A DNA stretch of 64,000 nucleotides from Chryseobacterium sp. ISL-6 (GCF_018613715.1 NZ_JAGGPT010000006.1:248001-312000), one strand, 5' to 3'; numbered from the stretch's first letter, positions 44,369 through 53,928 are shown. The notes: generated from the sequence alone by a model not told the origin. Program-made: numbers and translations.

Positions 44369-44605
44369 ATGAAATTCTTAACCCTTTTGGAAGGTGGAAA
44401 TCTGGGCGGAATGGTTGCAATGATTATTTTAATAATAATATTGGGAGCCCTATTTATTTCATTCATTATTACAATGATTGTGAAGATCTCCTATGAATGG
44501 AAAGGAGATAAAAAATTTACCAAAAAACAATTTATTCAGAGCATGCTGATTTGTCTGTTGATCTGTGGTCTGATCAGTGGGTATATTTGTGGTGGAGGAA
44601 TATAA
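44369..44605 (+). CDS. Small two-helix membrane protein
   Basis: 78 residues. Two hydrophobic segments (about 16-42, MVAMIILIIILGALFISFIITMIV, and 60-78, SMLICLLICGLISGYIC) flank a basic stretch (WKGDKKFTKKQF). Not recognised. It lies 11 bases after the Lgt-like gene and 9 before the radical SAM gene, so all three are almost certainly co-transcribed. The role may be as an accessory to the membrane enzyme (inference). Confidence 0.6.
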   Translation: MKFLTLLEGGNLGGMVAMIILIIILGALFISFIITMIVKISYEWKGDKKFTKKQFIQSMLICLLICGLISGYICGGGI

Positions 44606-44614
44606 AATTACATT

Positions 44615-46018
44615 ATGCCAATACGAAATTATACATATTACGATTATACAATTAGTCTTTGCCCGGAATGTCTGAAAAGAGTGGGAGCTAAGATCATTAT
44701 AGAAGATGAATCCGTTTTCATGACTAAAAGATGTCCTGATCATGGTTTTTTCAAAACAAAAATTGCTTCCGATGTCCATTATTATAAAAACATCAGAAAC
44801 TATAATAAAGCATCAGAAATGCCTTTGCATTTTGGAACGGACGTAGAATACGGCTGCCCTTATGATTGTGGACTGTGTGTGGATCATGAACAGCACAGCT
44901 GTCTTTCCATTGTAGAAGTAACAGATCGTTGTAATTTGACTTGTCCTACATGCTATGCAATGTCATCTCCTCATTACGGAAGTCATAGAAGTCTCGAAGA
45001 AATAGAAGCAATGTTTGATGTGATTGTAAAAAATGAAGGCCAGCCGGATGTTGTTCAGATCAGTGGCGGAGAGCCTACCATCCATCCTGAGTTCTTTAAG
45101 ATCATGGATATTGCTAAGTCGAAGCCGATCAAACATTTAATGCTCAATACAAACGGGGTTAGAATTGCCAATGATCCGGGTTTTGCAGAAAAGCTGGCAA
45201 CTTACGCTCCCGAGTTTGAGGTTTATCTTCAATTTGATTCTTTTAAACCAGAGATTTTGATCGATTTTAGAGGAAAAGACCTCACCGATATCAGAATGAA
45301 GGCTCTTGAAAAGCTAAACGAGCTTAACCTTTCTACGACATTGGTCATTGTTCTTCAACAAGGCAAAAATATAGATGAGATTGGAAAGATCATTGATTTT
45401 GCATTGAAACAAAAATGTGTGCGTGGAATTACATTTCAGCCTGTAGAAATTGCAGGAAGAAACAGGGAAGATTCAGCACATGAAAAAATTACTTTAACGG
45501 AAGTAAGACAAGAGATACTGAATCAATTCCCATTATTGAATTCAGATGATATTATTCCCGTTCCCTGTAACCCGGATGCTTTGGCAATGGGATATATTTT
45601 AAAACTTGAGGGTGAAATTATTCCTTTAACGAGGTATATCAATCCAGCTGATTTACTGAATAATGAGTCTCGAAATACAATTGTGTATGAGCAGGATGCC
45701 GGACTCCAAATGCAGCTTTTGGACATTTTCAGTACTGGAATATCTGTAGATAAAGTAAAACCTAAAGTGAATCAATTACTTTGCTGTCTTCCTGAGGTTT
45801 CGGCTCCAAATCTGGATTATGATAATTTATTCAGAATTATTATCATGAATTTTATGGATGCTCATGATTTTGATGTTCGCGCAGTAAAGAAATCCTGTGT
45901 TCACATTGTGAATAAAGATCTGAAATTAATCCCTTTTGAAACAATGAATCTTTTTTACAGAGATGGGAAAAAGGAATATCTGGAAGAATTAAGGAGAGAG
46001 GATAAGGTTCTGTTTTAG
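44615..46018 (+). CDS. Radical SAM enzyme, tetraether-synthase-like cysteine-rich family
   Basis: 467 residues. An N-terminal metal-binding region has Cys16, Cys19, Cys40 (LCPEC, RCPDH); GCPYDCGLCVDHEQHSC (Cys81, 85, 88, 96) follows. The radical SAM cluster is CNLTC..C (Cys106, 110, 113), then a SAM-binding GGEPT region. Further Cys pairs occur near the end (NPDALA, LLCCLPE, KSCVHI). This pattern (COG1964-like) includes archaeal tetraether synthase (Tes) and bacterial relatives proposed for membrane-spanning lipid synthesis; the specific substrate here is not shown. Third gene of the Lgt-like operon, so a lipid-directed radical reaction is the working inference. Confidence 0.8.
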   Translation: MPIRNYTYYDYTISLCPECLKRVGAKIIIEDESVFMTKRCPDHGFFKTKIASDVHYYKNIRNYNKASEMPLHFGTDVEYGCPYDCGLCVDHEQHSCLSIVEVTDRCNLTCPTCYAMSSPHYGSHRSLEEIEAMFDVIVKNEGQPDVVQISGGEPTIHPEFFKIMDIAKSKPIKHLMLNTNGVRIANDPGFAEKLATYAPEFEVYLQFDSFKPEILIDFRGKDLTDIRMKALEKLNELNLSTTLVIVLQQGKNIDEIGKIIDFALKQKCVRGITFQPVEIAGRNREDSAHEKITLTEVRQEILNQFPLLNSDDIIPVPCNPDALAMGYILKLEGEIIPLTRYINPADLLNNESRNTIVYEQDAGLQMQLLDIFSTGISVDKVKPKVNQLLCCLPEVSAPNLDYDNLFRIIIMNFMDAHDFDVRAVKKSCVHIVNKDLKLIPFETMNLFYRDGKKEYLEELRREDKVLF

Positions 46019-46082
46019 TATTATCCAGGACCTAGTTCTTTTATACTCAAAAAATTTGAAAGAAATAAAAAAGGGTGAAAAA

Positions 46083-46745
46083 CTATCGTTTAACACCCCA
46101 TAAATTTATTGTTCCTCTATGATGGAAACCTAGTTTCTCATATAGCTTTTTAGCTCCGGTATTAGTTTCAGCAACATGAAGAAAAGGTGTTTTGTTATCT
46201 TCAAATATTTTCCCGGAAACAAAAGCGACAAGTTGCTTTGCATAGCCTTTTCCAAGATAATCTGTATCTGTAATAACAGCACTTACTTCCGTCATATCAT
46301 TCATCTGCATTCTTTCTCCTGTTACTGCTACCAGTTTGTTATCTTTAAATATACCAAAATAACGACCCAATTCCGGAGTTCTGTTTTTAAAATAATGCGG
46401 ATAGAACTTTTTGATAAAATGAAGGAGTTCTTCATTATTCTCCTCCTTTAAAAGATCAATTTTTTCTGTAAAGTCCAGATCAATTTTATTCTCCAATACA
46501 TACTGATCACAAACAAGCTGAGATAATTCTTTTTCAAAATTACCATAAGGTTTGGCCCCGAAAATAAGAAAGTCATCACAGATTTTTGAGTATTCTGTGA
46601 TATCTTTTTCTTTTGCAACCTCTGATGAACCTCCGAAAGCTGCGACTTCAGGATTGTAAAATTTAGAATCTCCAAAGTTTAAGCAAAACTTTTTATGATG
46701 CTCATTAAGTGAATGATAAACAGGATTGTCTAGTTTCTCGTACAT
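46083..46745 (-). CDS. GNAT family N-acetyltransferase
   Basis: 220 residues. The GNAT fold is visible in the C-terminal half: YFGIFKDNKLVAVTGERMQMNDMTEVSAVITDTDYLGKGYAKQLVAF (motif A with the Q/R-x-x-G-x-G/A equivalent YLGKGYA) and TGAKKLYEKLGFHHRGTINLWGVKR. The N-terminal half has no other recognised domain. Its ATG overlaps the surE stop by one base (TAATG), implying translational coupling. Substrate unknown. Confidence 0.85.
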   Translation of the reverse strand: MYEKLDNPVYHSLNEHHKKFCLNFGDSKFYNPEVAAFGGSSEVAKEKDITEYSKICDDFLIFGAKPYGNFEKELSQLVCDQYVLENKIDLDFTEKIDLLKEENNEELLHFIKKFYPHYFKNRTPELGRYFGIFKDNKLVAVTGERMQMNDMTEVSAVITDTDYLGKGYAKQLVAFVSGKIFEDNKTPFLHVAETNTGAKKLYEKLGFHHRGTINLWGVKR

Positions 46746-47515
46746 TAATCGAAATTCATTACTTCTTCCAGAGTCTTCATATATTCATAAGCTGTTAAAT
46801 CAAACTTTACAGGAACAATGGAGATATATCCATTGGCTAAAGCGGTTTCATCAGCATCTTCGGATTCATCCATGTTATTGAAATATCCAGTTAACCAGTA
46901 ATATTTTTTTCCGTGTGGATTTACTCTTTCATCAAAACTTTCTTCCCATTTTGCATGAGCCTGCTTACAAACTTTGATTCCTTTTATATCTCCGGCAGGA
47001 AGTTTTGGAATATTTACATTGAGAACGATCCCTCTAGGCATTGGATTTTCCAATGTTCTCCTAACGATATTTTGAATAAATTCTTTGGCTTGCGTAAAAT
47101 CTGCTTCCCAGCTAAAATCAAGTAATGAAAATCCAATTGCTGGAATTCCTTCTACACCAGCCTCTACAGCTGCAGACATTGTCCCGGAGTAGATTACATT
47201 AATAGATGAGTTCGCTCCATGATTGATCCCAGAAACAACAATGTCGGGTCTTCTTGCTAAAATTTTATCAAGAGCCATTTTGACACAGTCTACGGGGGTT
47301 CCACTACAAGAATAATCCGTTTGAGGACCATCTAGCTGTACTTCTTCGTAACTTAAGGTAGAATTAATAGTAATAGCATGTCCCTTTCCACTTTGTGGGG
47401 AGTCGGGTGCTACCACAATCACTTCTCCGATTTCGTTCATAAAACTGATAAGATTTCTGATACCAGGTGCTGTAATTCCATCATCATTAGTAACCAGAAT
47501 AAGTGGTCTTTCCAT
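46745..47515 (-). CDS. surE: 5'/3'-nucleotidase SurE
   Basis: 256 residues from ATG 47515 (MERPLILVTNDDGITAPGIRNL); the longer frame is rejected because SurE begins with this LVTNDDG strand. SurE motifs: NDDG (metal-binding Asp pair), VVAPDSPQSGKGHAIT, CSGTPVDCVKMAL, VVSGINHGANSSINVIYSGTMSAAVEA and the later KVCKQAHAKWEESFDER. It is a survival-protein phosphatase acting on nucleoside monophosphates. Overlaps GNAT by one base. Confidence 0.96.
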   Translation of the reverse strand: MERPLILVTNDDGITAPGIRNLISFMNEIGEVIVVAPDSPQSGKGHAITINSTLSYEEVQLDGPQTDYSCSGTPVDCVKMALDKILARRPDIVVSGINHGANSSINVIYSGTMSAAVEAGVEGIPAIGFSLLDFSWEADFTQAKEFIQNIVRRTLENPMPRGIVLNVNIPKLPAGDIKGIKVCKQAHAKWEESFDERVNPHGKKYYWLTGYFNNMDESEDADETALANGYISIVPVKFDLTAYEYMKTLEEVMNFD

Positions 47516-47661
47516 AAAATATTTTAATTTTAACAAAAATACTCAAAACTATCCGATATTTGTAAATAAGGTATTAAATTTGATAGTTTGTAACAGTAAT
47601 TTAAATATTACTACTAATTAATATTATTTAAAAAAAATATAATAAAATACATAACAGATTT

Positions 47662-49791
47662 ATGTGGAAAAATTTTAAACTCAATAAATTTTTACTTCTA
47701 ATTCCATTGACAAGTCTAATGTTTTGTTTCAACTCGCCTAAGAATGATGATGAAAAGATGCAGACGATAATGGTGAGCGTAAAGAATACACTTTCTTATT
47801 TGCATTATAGCCCAAAACCCATCAATGATGCTTATTCAAAAGATGTTTATAAGCATTATTTTGAAATGGTAGATCCTGGAAAAAGATATTTTCTTCAATC
47901 GGATATGGATGAATTCGGCAAACATGAAACAAAGCTGGATGATTATCTGAACCTTGGAGATTTAACATTTTATAAACTTACTATCGATAGGTTATACCAA
48001 AGAGTAGATGAAATTGATAAGATTACCCAGGACATTTTCAGTAAGCCTATCAACCTGGAGGAAGATGAGACCCTTACTCTGGAACCAAAACTAAAAAAAA
48101 TCCCGGGCAACAAGCAAGAGCAGTATAATGAATGGAGAAAATTCATAAAATATAATATCCTTCAGGAGATTGAATCTATGAATAGTAAAGAGCAGGCTCA
48201 AAAAGAAAAAAAGGACTCTGTACAAAAATTCAATCTAAAGGATACAATTAAGCTTCAGATCCTTACTCCCGATCAAAAAAGAGTAAAAGCTACAGATGAA
48301 GTAAAAGACCTTGTGAAAGAGACATTCACAAGATTTAAAAAGAGAAAAAAGATGGATTGGTTCACGGTGTATATGAATGCATATACGGAGGTTTTTGATC
48401 CACATACCAACTATTATTCTCCAAAAGATAAAGAAGATTTCGATACACAGTTTACTGGAAAAGTAATTGGTATTGGAGCCATTATTCAGGAGAAAAAAGG
48501 GAATCTTTATCTGGGTGCTTTAACGATTGGAGCTCCGGCATGGAAATCGAAGCAGCTTTCAGAAGGTGATAAGATCCTGAAAGTAAAGTCTAAACCGAAA
48601 GAAGATGCAGTAAACGTAGTAGGAATGCTTTCTGATGAGGCGGTAAGATTGATCAGAGGCGAAAAAGGAACTCCTGTAACACTTACGGTTCAGAAAAAAG
48701 ATGGTACAACTAAAGAGGTTACCATGATCCGTGAAGAAGTAGCTATTGAAGATACTTTTGCAAAAAGTGTAGTTGTAAACTCTCCAAACGGAAAGAAATA
48801 TGGTTTCATCAATTTACCAAGCTTTAACGCTGATTTTGAAGATTCTAAAGGTAGAAACGCTTCAGATGATATCAAAAATGAGATTATTAAATTAAAGGCT
48901 CAGAATATTGAAGGGATTGTTCTAGATCTAAGAAATAATGGGGGTGGATCATTAACGGAAGTTGGTGATATTATGGGACTTTTCATGAATGCCGGACCTT
49001 ATGTTCAGGTAAAAGATGGAAACGGTAAAATCCAGACCTTAAAGAATAAAAATGAAACTCCAATCTGGACAGGGCCGTTAGTAATTATGCAAAATGAACT
49101 TTCAGCTTCAGCTTCAGAGATTTTAGCTGGAGTAATGCAAGATTACGGAAGAGCAGTGATTGTGGGTGCTCCACAATCTTTCGGAAAAGGAACTGTACAG
49201 ACTTTTGTAGATCTGAACAGATTCTTAAATACAGAGGATGATTTCGGATCATTAAAGCTAACCATTCAAAAGTTTTATAGAATTACTGGAGAATCTAATC
49301 AGAGAAAAGGAATTGTTTCAGATATTCAGATGAAAGATTTCTTTACGTATGCTGAAATAGGAGAGCGATATGACGACTTTGCGCTGGCTTGGGATAAGAT
49401 TCCAAGTGCACAGTTCCAAAAATTAAACTATTTTGATGTTAAAGCATTGGAAAAAGCAAGTAATGATAGAATGGCTAAAAACTCAAACTATCAATTGTTA
49501 TTGGAATCTGCTCAATGGAGAGAGAAATTGGATAAAGAAGAAACAATTACATTAAATATTACGAAGTTCAATGAAGTTATGAAGCAGAGAAAAGCTCAGA
49601 TTGAGAAGTTCAAAGCGCTGACTAAATTTATGAATGGACTTCAGTTTACAATGTATCCAAATGAAGTTGAACGTGAGAAGAAAGATGAAGCATTTAAGAA
49701 GAAGTCTGAAATGTGGATTAAAAATCTTAAAAAAGATGTATACCTACAGGAAGCAATGAACATTATTGCAGACATGAGTGTAAAATCATAA
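47662..49791 (+). CDS. prc: Tail-specific (C-terminal processing) protease Prc
   Basis: 709 residues with an N-terminal signal or anchor (FLLLIPLTSLMFCF). An Prc-type helical N-domain (to about 250) precedes a PDZ domain (GKVIGIGAIIQEKKGNLYLGALTIGAPAWKS, 265-360). The S41 protease core (GLVLDLRNNGGGSLTEVGDIMGLFM and QNELSASASEILAGVMQDYGRAVIVG) has nucleophile Ser and general-base Lys in SFGKGTVQT. A C-terminal DUF3340-like helical domain follows. It trims C-termini of periplasmic proteins and modulates peptidoglycan hydrolases. Ends in tandem terminators. Confidence 0.95.
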   Translation: MWKNFKLNKFLLLIPLTSLMFCFNSPKNDDEKMQTIMVSVKNTLSYLHYSPKPINDAYSKDVYKHYFEMVDPGKRYFLQSDMDEFGKHETKLDDYLNLGDLTFYKLTIDRLYQRVDEIDKITQDIFSKPINLEEDETLTLEPKLKKIPGNKQEQYNEWRKFIKYNILQEIESMNSKEQAQKEKKDSVQKFNLKDTIKLQILTPDQKRVKATDEVKDLVKETFTRFKKRKKMDWFTVYMNAYTEVFDPHTNYYSPKDKEDFDTQFTGKVIGIGAIIQEKKGNLYLGALTIGAPAWKSKQLSEGDKILKVKSKPKEDAVNVVGMLSDEAVRLIRGEKGTPVTLTVQKKDGTTKEVTMIREEVAIEDTFAKSVVVNSPNGKKYGFINLPSFNADFEDSKGRNASDDIKNEIIKLKAQNIEGIVLDLRNNGGGSLTEVGDIMGLFMNAGPYVQVKDGNGKIQTLKNKNETPIWTGPLVIMQNELSASASEILAGVMQDYGRAVIVGAPQSFGKGTVQTFVDLNRFLNTEDDFGSLKLTIQKFYRITGESNQRKGIVSDIQMKDFFTYAEIGERYDDFALAWDKIPSAQFQKLNYFDVKALEKASNDRMAKNSNYQLLLESAQWREKLDKEETITLNITKFNEVMKQRKAQIEKFKALTKFMNGLQFTMYPNEVEREKKDEAFKKKSEMWIKNLKKDVYLQEAMNIIADMSVKS

Positions 49792-49795
49792 TCTA

Positions 49796-49827
49796 AAATA
49801 CCCGGCCTGAAAGGCCGGGTATTTTTT
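49796..49827 (+). terminator. Terminator 1 of prc
   Basis: GC-rich stem AATACCCGGCC / GGCCGGGTATT with T-run, 5 bases after the prc stop. Confidence 0.92.
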
Positions 49828-49851
49828 AAGGCTTATAAAAAATAAATTAAA

Positions 49852-49885
49852 TAAAAGCGGGAATTTATATTCCCGCTTTTATTTT
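49852..49885. terminator. Terminator 2, bidirectional
   Basis: Stem ATAAAAGCGGGAAT / ATTCCCGCTTTTAT with T-run, 24 bases after the first hairpin. It may serve both prc and sodC. Confidence 0.85.
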
Positions 49886-49889
49886 TAAA

Positions 49890-49909
49890 ACTGTTTAGTA
49901 CTAAACAGT
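49890..49909. repeat. 20-bp perfect palindrome, ACTGTTTAGTACTAAACAGT
   Basis: Perfect and loopless, followed by CATTTTTTTAA. It could be a third terminator hairpin for prc or a dimeric protein-binding site between prc and the convergent sodC. Confidence 0.6.
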
Positions 49910-49938
49910 CATTTTTTTAATGGTTAGATGTGCAAGTA

Positions 49939-50442
49939 TTACTTGATCTCTACACATCCCACTCGTCCACCGGCATTTCCTGTTGGCTGAGTATGAAAGT
50001 CATCTGCAGCAGCATGTACAATAAGCCCTTTTCCAATGATATTCTTAGACTCATCGGTACATCCAAGACACCATTTATTGGTTTTGAAAGTTAATGTTGC
50101 AGTTCCTGTCTGATCAGCAACCAGGTTACCGATATCTCCCATATGGAAATGTTCAGCACCCCATTTACCATGGTCATCTTTTGCCGGATTCCAGTGTCCT
50201 CCAGTAGAAGTCCCATCAGCAGCAGAACAATCTCCTTTTTCGTGGATGTGTACTGCGTGGATTCCCGGAGTTAAATTCGTTACATCCAGTTTCATGATAA
50301 CTTCATCTCCTTTCTGAGTAAACTTAGCCGTTCCTCCAGTCTGTGTTCCGCTTTTAGCGTTGACCATGTACGTATTTGTTGTTCCACAAGAAACAGCAAA
50401 TAGGGCAAATCCTGTTAATAATACTAATTTTTGTAGTTTCAT
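49939..50442 (-). CDS. sodC: Cu-Zn superoxide dismutase, lipoprotein
   Basis: 167 residues with a lipoprotein signal (MKLQKLVLLTGFALFAVSC; Cys19). SOD-Cu features: GIHAVHIHEKGDC (Cu-ligand histidines), GGHWNPAKDDHG (bridging and Zn histidines), HMGDIGNLVADQTGTA, and GKGLIVHAAADDFHTQPTGNAGGRVGCVEI, with both disulfide cysteines in place. It removes superoxide in the periplasm. Convergent with prc; divergent from the AraC-type gene. Confidence 0.97.
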   Translation of the reverse strand: MKLQKLVLLTGFALFAVSCGTTNTYMVNAKSGTQTGGTAKFTQKGDEVIMKLDVTNLTPGIHAVHIHEKGDCSAADGTSTGGHWNPAKDDHGKWGAEHFHMGDIGNLVADQTGTATLTFKTNKWCLGCTDESKNIIGKGLIVHAAADDFHTQPTGNAGGRVGCVEIK

Positions 50443-50594
50443 TTTAAAATGATTTAAAGTGATTTTTTATGATTACCTAAATTTAGAAATAATTTTCTAA
50501 AACACTTTATGATTCTGATCTGTTTTCGAAAATCCGTAATAAAAGACAAATCTGCTCTATTTAATCTTGTTATTTTTGTGAATAAAAACAATAA

Positions 50595-51497
50595 TTGGAA
50601 GAATATAAAAAAAGGATTATTAAAATAATTCAATATATAGAACAGCATCTTGACACGGATCTCAGTCTGGAGAAAGTTGCAGAGATCAGCGCATACTCTC
50701 CCTTCCATTTTCACCGGGTTTTTAAGCTTATTACCGGAGAAACTCTTCAGAATTATACCATAAGAAAGAGGATAGAAAAAAGTGCCTTATATCTTGCCAT
50801 GAGAAAGAGAGTGGATATAAAGGAAATATATTTAGAATTGGGATTTGACAATCATTCGGGTTTTAATAAAGCCTTTAAAAAATATTACGGAAAGTCCCCT
50901 TCTGAATTTCGTAAATCTGCTCCTGAAAATTTTCACAAGATCTTAAAAATTGAAAGCAAGAATGGACAAGTTGATGCCGTTTTTCACCAATATATTTGTA
51001 ATGTAGAAAACCTATTAAAATGGAGAACAATGAATTTAGAAATTAAAGTCGCAGATCTGGAAGAGATGCATCTTGCGTCTGTAATGAGCCTTGGTATTGA
51101 AAATGTAGAATCGTCTTATGATGTCTTGATCAATTGGGCTAAAAAGAAACACTTATTTCCCCGGGATCATGTAAAAATGATTTCTGTGTATCACGACAGC
51201 TTCAAAACGACATCTCCGGATAAGGTACGAATTCATGCCGGGATGCTTGTCGAAGATAAGCTGGAAGCCCAGGATGGGGAGATTTTTCCAGAGATCCTTG
51301 AGGCGGGAAAATTTATCATTGGTAGTGGAGAGGTGACTCTTGATGATTTTGAGCAATGCTGGGTATCTTTATTCTTATGGATGAATGAAAACCATTATAC
51401 AACCAGAAAAGCTTTCCCATTTGAGATCTACCATTCCAACTTTAAAGAACATCCGGAAGGAAAAATGTTGGTTGATTTTTGTATTCCAATACATTAA
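50595..51497 (+). CDS. AraC-type regulator with GyrI-like effector domain
   Basis: 300 residues from TTG 50595 (EEYKKRIIKIIQYIEQHLDTDLSLEKVAEIS). No ATG occurs before the HTH, so TTG is the likely start. The N-terminal AraC/XylS DNA-binding domain (about 1-105) has two HTH motifs (YSPFHFHRVFKLITGETLQNY and LGFDNHSGFNKAFKKYYGKSPSEFR). A C-terminal GyrI-like/bacterial transcription effector domain (about 155-300, LEIKVADLEEMHLASVMSLG..., ending YHSNFKEHPEGKMLVDFCIPI) follows. The fusion resembles MarA/Rob-like regulators that bind hydrophobic or cationic compounds. Targets unknown; the adjacent TonB receptor or sodC are candidates (inference). A TATTTTTG -7 element is at 50571-50578. Confidence 0.88.
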   Translation: MEEYKKRIIKIIQYIEQHLDTDLSLEKVAEISAYSPFHFHRVFKLITGETLQNYTIRKRIEKSALYLAMRKRVDIKEIYLELGFDNHSGFNKAFKKYYGKSPSEFRKSAPENFHKILKIESKNGQVDAVFHQYICNVENLLKWRTMNLEIKVADLEEMHLASVMSLGIENVESSYDVLINWAKKKHLFPRDHVKMISVYHDSFKTTSPDKVRIHAGMLVEDKLEAQDGEIFPEILEAGKFIIGSGEVTLDDFEQCWVSLFLWMNENHYTTRKAFPFEIYHSNFKEHPEGKMLVDFCIPIH

Positions 51498-51590
51498 TTT
51501 CCGGTTCAGTATTCAAACTATACCTTTCAGTAATATTTTTTTAACAGGAAGGTATTTTCAATAGTATTTTTGAATCGAAAATTAACAACC

Positions 51591-53834
51591 ATGAAAATGC
51601 AGACACAAAAATTATTATTTCTAATTGCCTTTCTATCGTTCTTTTTAAGTTACACTCAAGTAAAAATTACAGGGAAGGTAACCTTTAGAAATAAGGGGGT
51701 TAGTGATATCAACGTCACATTGAAAGGAACTTACGACGGTGCTACAACAGATGCTAAAGGTAATTTCTCTTTTGAAACCACTGAAAAAGGGGATCATATA
51801 CTTACTTTTACCCATCCAAAATATAACGATGTTGAAAAGCCGATTGTCATTGGAAATCAAGACATAGCTGTAGATGCGGAACTGAAAGAGCAGATCAACG
51901 AAATTGACGCGGTGGTGATTTCTGCAGGATCGATAGAAGCCAGTGATAAAAAAAGAGCGACCGCATTATTGACACCGATTGATATCTACACAACAGCAGG
52001 AGCAGACGGACAGATTTCTTCAGCATTGAATTATCTTCCAGGAGTGCAGAAAGTAGGAGAAACGGAAGGCTTATTTATCAGAGGTGGTACTGGAACAGAA
52101 TCTAAGATCTTTATGGATGGAAGCCTTATCAATAATTATTTCTCCAGTTCAGTTCCGGGAATTGCAGGAAGGGACCGATTCAATACTTCTCTTTTTAAAG
52201 GAAATGTATTTTCCAGTGGTGGATATTCAGCTTTATATGGGCAGGCTCTTTCAGGAGCGTTAATGCTTGAGAGTGTTGATTTACCTGATCAGAGCTCTTA
52301 TGATTTTGGCATTTCTCCAATCTTTCTAAGTGGTGGGTTTCAAAAATTAAGCGATGATAAAAATCACTCGTATGGTGCTACTTTAGGATATTCTCTTTTA
52401 AGTCTTATGTCTAATGTTCTCAATTTCAATACTGATTTTATTGATGCACCGCAAGGTCTAAATGGAGATGCTAATTTTCGGATTAAAACAAAATCCGGAG
52501 GATTTTTTAAGTATTACGGAATGTATGACACGAATAAAATGGGAGTGAGGACAGAAAGCTTAGAGCCAGATTATGATTTTGCTCTCGTAAGATTGAAAGG
52601 AAAAAACACTTACCATAATCTTTCTTTTAAACAAAAGTTCGGAAAGTATCTATTAAATACAGGAGCTTCCTATTCATACAACAGATCAGATCTTAATTTC
52701 TCAACAGAAAAAAGCGAGGTAGAATCCGATAAGACACAGCTTTTGACTACCGGAAATTACATCAATTTTAAAGCTGTTTTGGAAAGAAAGATCAATAAAA
52801 TAAGTGCAGTGCGTGGCGGCGTTGAATTAAATAATGCCGATGAAAAGCTAAATTTTGAAGAGGTAAACAAGCATTATCAGGATTTTATCTCTTCTGTTTT
52901 TGCTGAAACAGATTTAGGATTTAGCAATCAGTTTTCAGCGAAGATAGGAGTGCGGGCTGAAAATTCTTCTTTCTTAAATAAAAGCAATATTGCTCCTCGT
53001 TTAGCCTTAGCTTATCGTTTAGCTCAAAACTGGACCACTTCTTTCGCATATGGCCTTTTCTATCAAAACCCCGAAAGCAAATATATTAATGGACCTGCCA
53101 ATTTGGATTTTCAAAAATCACAGCATTACATTCTCCAGGTTCAAAGAACATCAGAGGGAAGGAGTTTGAGATTTGAAGCTTTTTATAAAAAATATGATCA
53201 GCTGATAAAAGTGAAGGATATTGCTTCAATCAATGATCAGAGCCAACCTGTTCAGACAGCCATCAATAACAATGGATATGGCTATGCAAAAGGATTGGAA
53301 TTGTTTTGGCGGGACAAAAAAACATTTGAAAATATTGATTACTGGATCAGTTATTCATTTTTGGATTCTAAAAGGGATTTTATGAATTATCCTGTTAGCT
53401 TAAAGCCTAATTTTGCATCAGAGCATACCCTATCAGCGGTTGCCAAGAGATTTATTCCTGAGTGGAAATTAGGGGTTAATCTTTCTTACACCTATGCAAA
53501 AGGCCGTCCTTATTATGATATTGCAACGAAAGACGTAAACGGAAACATTGTAAGTTTTACGAGAAATGAAGGAAGGTTGAAAGATTATAATGCTCTCAAT
53601 TTGAGCTTTAATTATCTTCCCAATCTTGGAAAAAAAGAGGCAAAGATGTTTACTGTTTTCGTGTTGAGTATTTCCAATATACTGGGAACAAAAAATGTAT
53701 ATGGATACAATTTTTCACAAGATGGATCCAGAAGCTCTACAGTGGTTCCTCCAGTAAATACATTTGTCTTCGTTGGAGCATTTATCAGCTTCGGAGTTGA
53801 TAAGACACAAGATGCAATCAATAATAATTTATAA
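51591..53834 (+). CDS. TonB-dependent outer-membrane receptor with carboxypeptidase-like domain
   Basis: 747 residues from ATG 51591 (MKMQTQKLLFLIAFLSFFLSYTQ signal); an upstream in-frame TTG is rejected. A CarboxypepD_reg-like domain (about 25-105, VKITGKVTFRNKGVSDINVTLKG) precedes a plug (about 115-230, VISAGSIEASDKKRA...GLFIRGGTGTESKIFMDGSLI). The C-terminal 22-strand barrel has YNRSDLNFS, RLALAYRLAQNWTTSFAYGLFYQNPES, and closes with the aromatic FVFVGAFISFGVDKTQ. It lacks the SusC length, so it is a siderophore/vitamin/metal-type receptor. Substrate not assigned. Upstream AraC regulator and downstream secreted helical protein are linked candidates. Confidence 0.94.
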   Translation: MKMQTQKLLFLIAFLSFFLSYTQVKITGKVTFRNKGVSDINVTLKGTYDGATTDAKGNFSFETTEKGDHILTFTHPKYNDVEKPIVIGNQDIAVDAELKEQINEIDAVVISAGSIEASDKKRATALLTPIDIYTTAGADGQISSALNYLPGVQKVGETEGLFIRGGTGTESKIFMDGSLINNYFSSSVPGIAGRDRFNTSLFKGNVFSSGGYSALYGQALSGALMLESVDLPDQSSYDFGISPIFLSGGFQKLSDDKNHSYGATLGYSLLSLMSNVLNFNTDFIDAPQGLNGDANFRIKTKSGGFFKYYGMYDTNKMGVRTESLEPDYDFALVRLKGKNTYHNLSFKQKFGKYLLNTGASYSYNRSDLNFSTEKSEVESDKTQLLTTGNYINFKAVLERKINKISAVRGGVELNNADEKLNFEEVNKHYQDFISSVFAETDLGFSNQFSAKIGVRAENSSFLNKSNIAPRLALAYRLAQNWTTSFAYGLFYQNPESKYINGPANLDFQKSQHYILQVQRTSEGRSLRFEAFYKKYDQLIKVKDIASINDQSQPVQTAINNNGYGYAKGLELFWRDKKTFENIDYWISYSFLDSKRDFMNYPVSLKPNFASEHTLSAVAKRFIPEWKLGVNLSYTYAKGRPYYDIATKDVNGNIVSFTRNEGRLKDYNALNLSFNYLPNLGKKEAKMFTVFVLSISNILGTKNVYGYNFSQDGSRSSTVVPPVNTFVFVGAFISFGVDKTQDAINNNL

Positions 53835-53928
53835 TAAAATAAAAGACTGTATTTTTAATCACGTGATGACATACATGAAATACATATCTTTCTATACAAT
53901 AAAACGAACTCTAAAAAAATAAAAAACA

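Noticed and set aside
53859-53870. CACGTG palindrome (ATCACGTGAT) as a third parS site
   Set aside because: The flanks do not match TGTTTCACGTGAAACA; only the central six bases agree.
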